Position numbers and translations under genes: made by a program
In this document: positions 5,981 through 6,015 of the stretch, piece by piece
How the letters are laid out: the number at the start of each line of letters is the position of its first letter
Numbering within the stretch: position 1 is the stretch's first letter
Notes under the pieces: model-generated
Seen by the model: the letters and a program-made list of their open reading frames with translations, nothing else
The model's database searches: none
Told to the model about the DNA's origin: nothing
Assembly (NCBI GenBank): GCA_024278415.1
Contig: JAJRTI010000121.1
Span: forward strand, 1 to 6,015
Source of the DNA: Planctomycetota bacterium
GTDB taxonomy: Bacteria; Planctomycetota; Brocadiia; JAJRTI01
Reading direction: 5' to 3'
DNA: 6,015 nucleotides

Positions 5981-6013
5981 TGTCGCAAACCGTGTCGCAA
6001 ACATGTCGTAAAC
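5981..6013. repeat. Three 10-bp direct repeats, TGTCGCAAAC type, at the right edge
   Basis: TGTCGCAAAC occurs at 5981-5990 and 5993-6002, and with one change as TGTCGTAAAC at 6004-6013, so the spacing is 12 then 11 bases. A weaker relative, TTGTCGCAGG, begins at 5958. The array reaches the window end and may continue. Spacing near one helical turn would suit binding sites for a protein, or the multiple repeats found at some insertion-sequence ends; neither can be shown here. Confidence 0.75.
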
Positions 6014-6015
6014 TT

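Overview
The window is a GC-rich bacterial chromosome segment with six protein-coding genes. One lies on the + strand and five are tandem on the - strand. I see no rRNA, tRNA, CRISPR array or complete mobile element. The paired CxxC zinc ribbons joined to one membrane helix, the stand-alone PilZ protein and the mixed-type isocitrate dehydrogenase fit a Planctomycetota/PVC-like or Hydrogenedentota-like organism. That placement is inference from protein style, not a phylogenetic result.

Layout. 1-278: gene-poor leader ending in a good sigma70-type promoter (209-237). 279-1361 (+): short isocitrate dehydrogenase that combines an IDH3-like core with NADP-type cofactor residues. 1362-1393: convergent junction with a small hairpin. 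1394-2845 (-): polytopic GT-C-like membrane protein. 2887-3324 (-): double zinc-ribbon protein with one transmembrane helix. 3367-3762 (-): PilZ protein. These three form one likely transcription unit, with a promoter candidate at 3819-3847 and close spacing. 3866-4963 (-): TatD-family metallohydrolase enlarged by two insertions. 4979-5004: heptanucleotide tandem repeat. 5033-5809 (-): TIM-barrel protein resembling aldo-keto reductases only at its C-terminus, preceded by a strong promoter candidate at 5859-5887. 5981-6013: 11-12 bp direct repeats at the right edge.

Working model. PilZ, zinc ribbon and GT-C protein may be an envelope or glycan module in which a c-di-GMP sensor and a small membrane adaptor accompany a sugar transferase. 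The two TIM-barrel proteins may be a separate metabolic pair read from the 5859-5887 promoter. The isocitrate dehydrogenase is an independent housekeeping unit. Three starts were moved inward from the longest open frame because strong Shine-Dalgarno sequences, or a promoter, lie inside the longer versions; a fourth, that of the right-hand TIM-barrel gene, was moved on weaker evidence.
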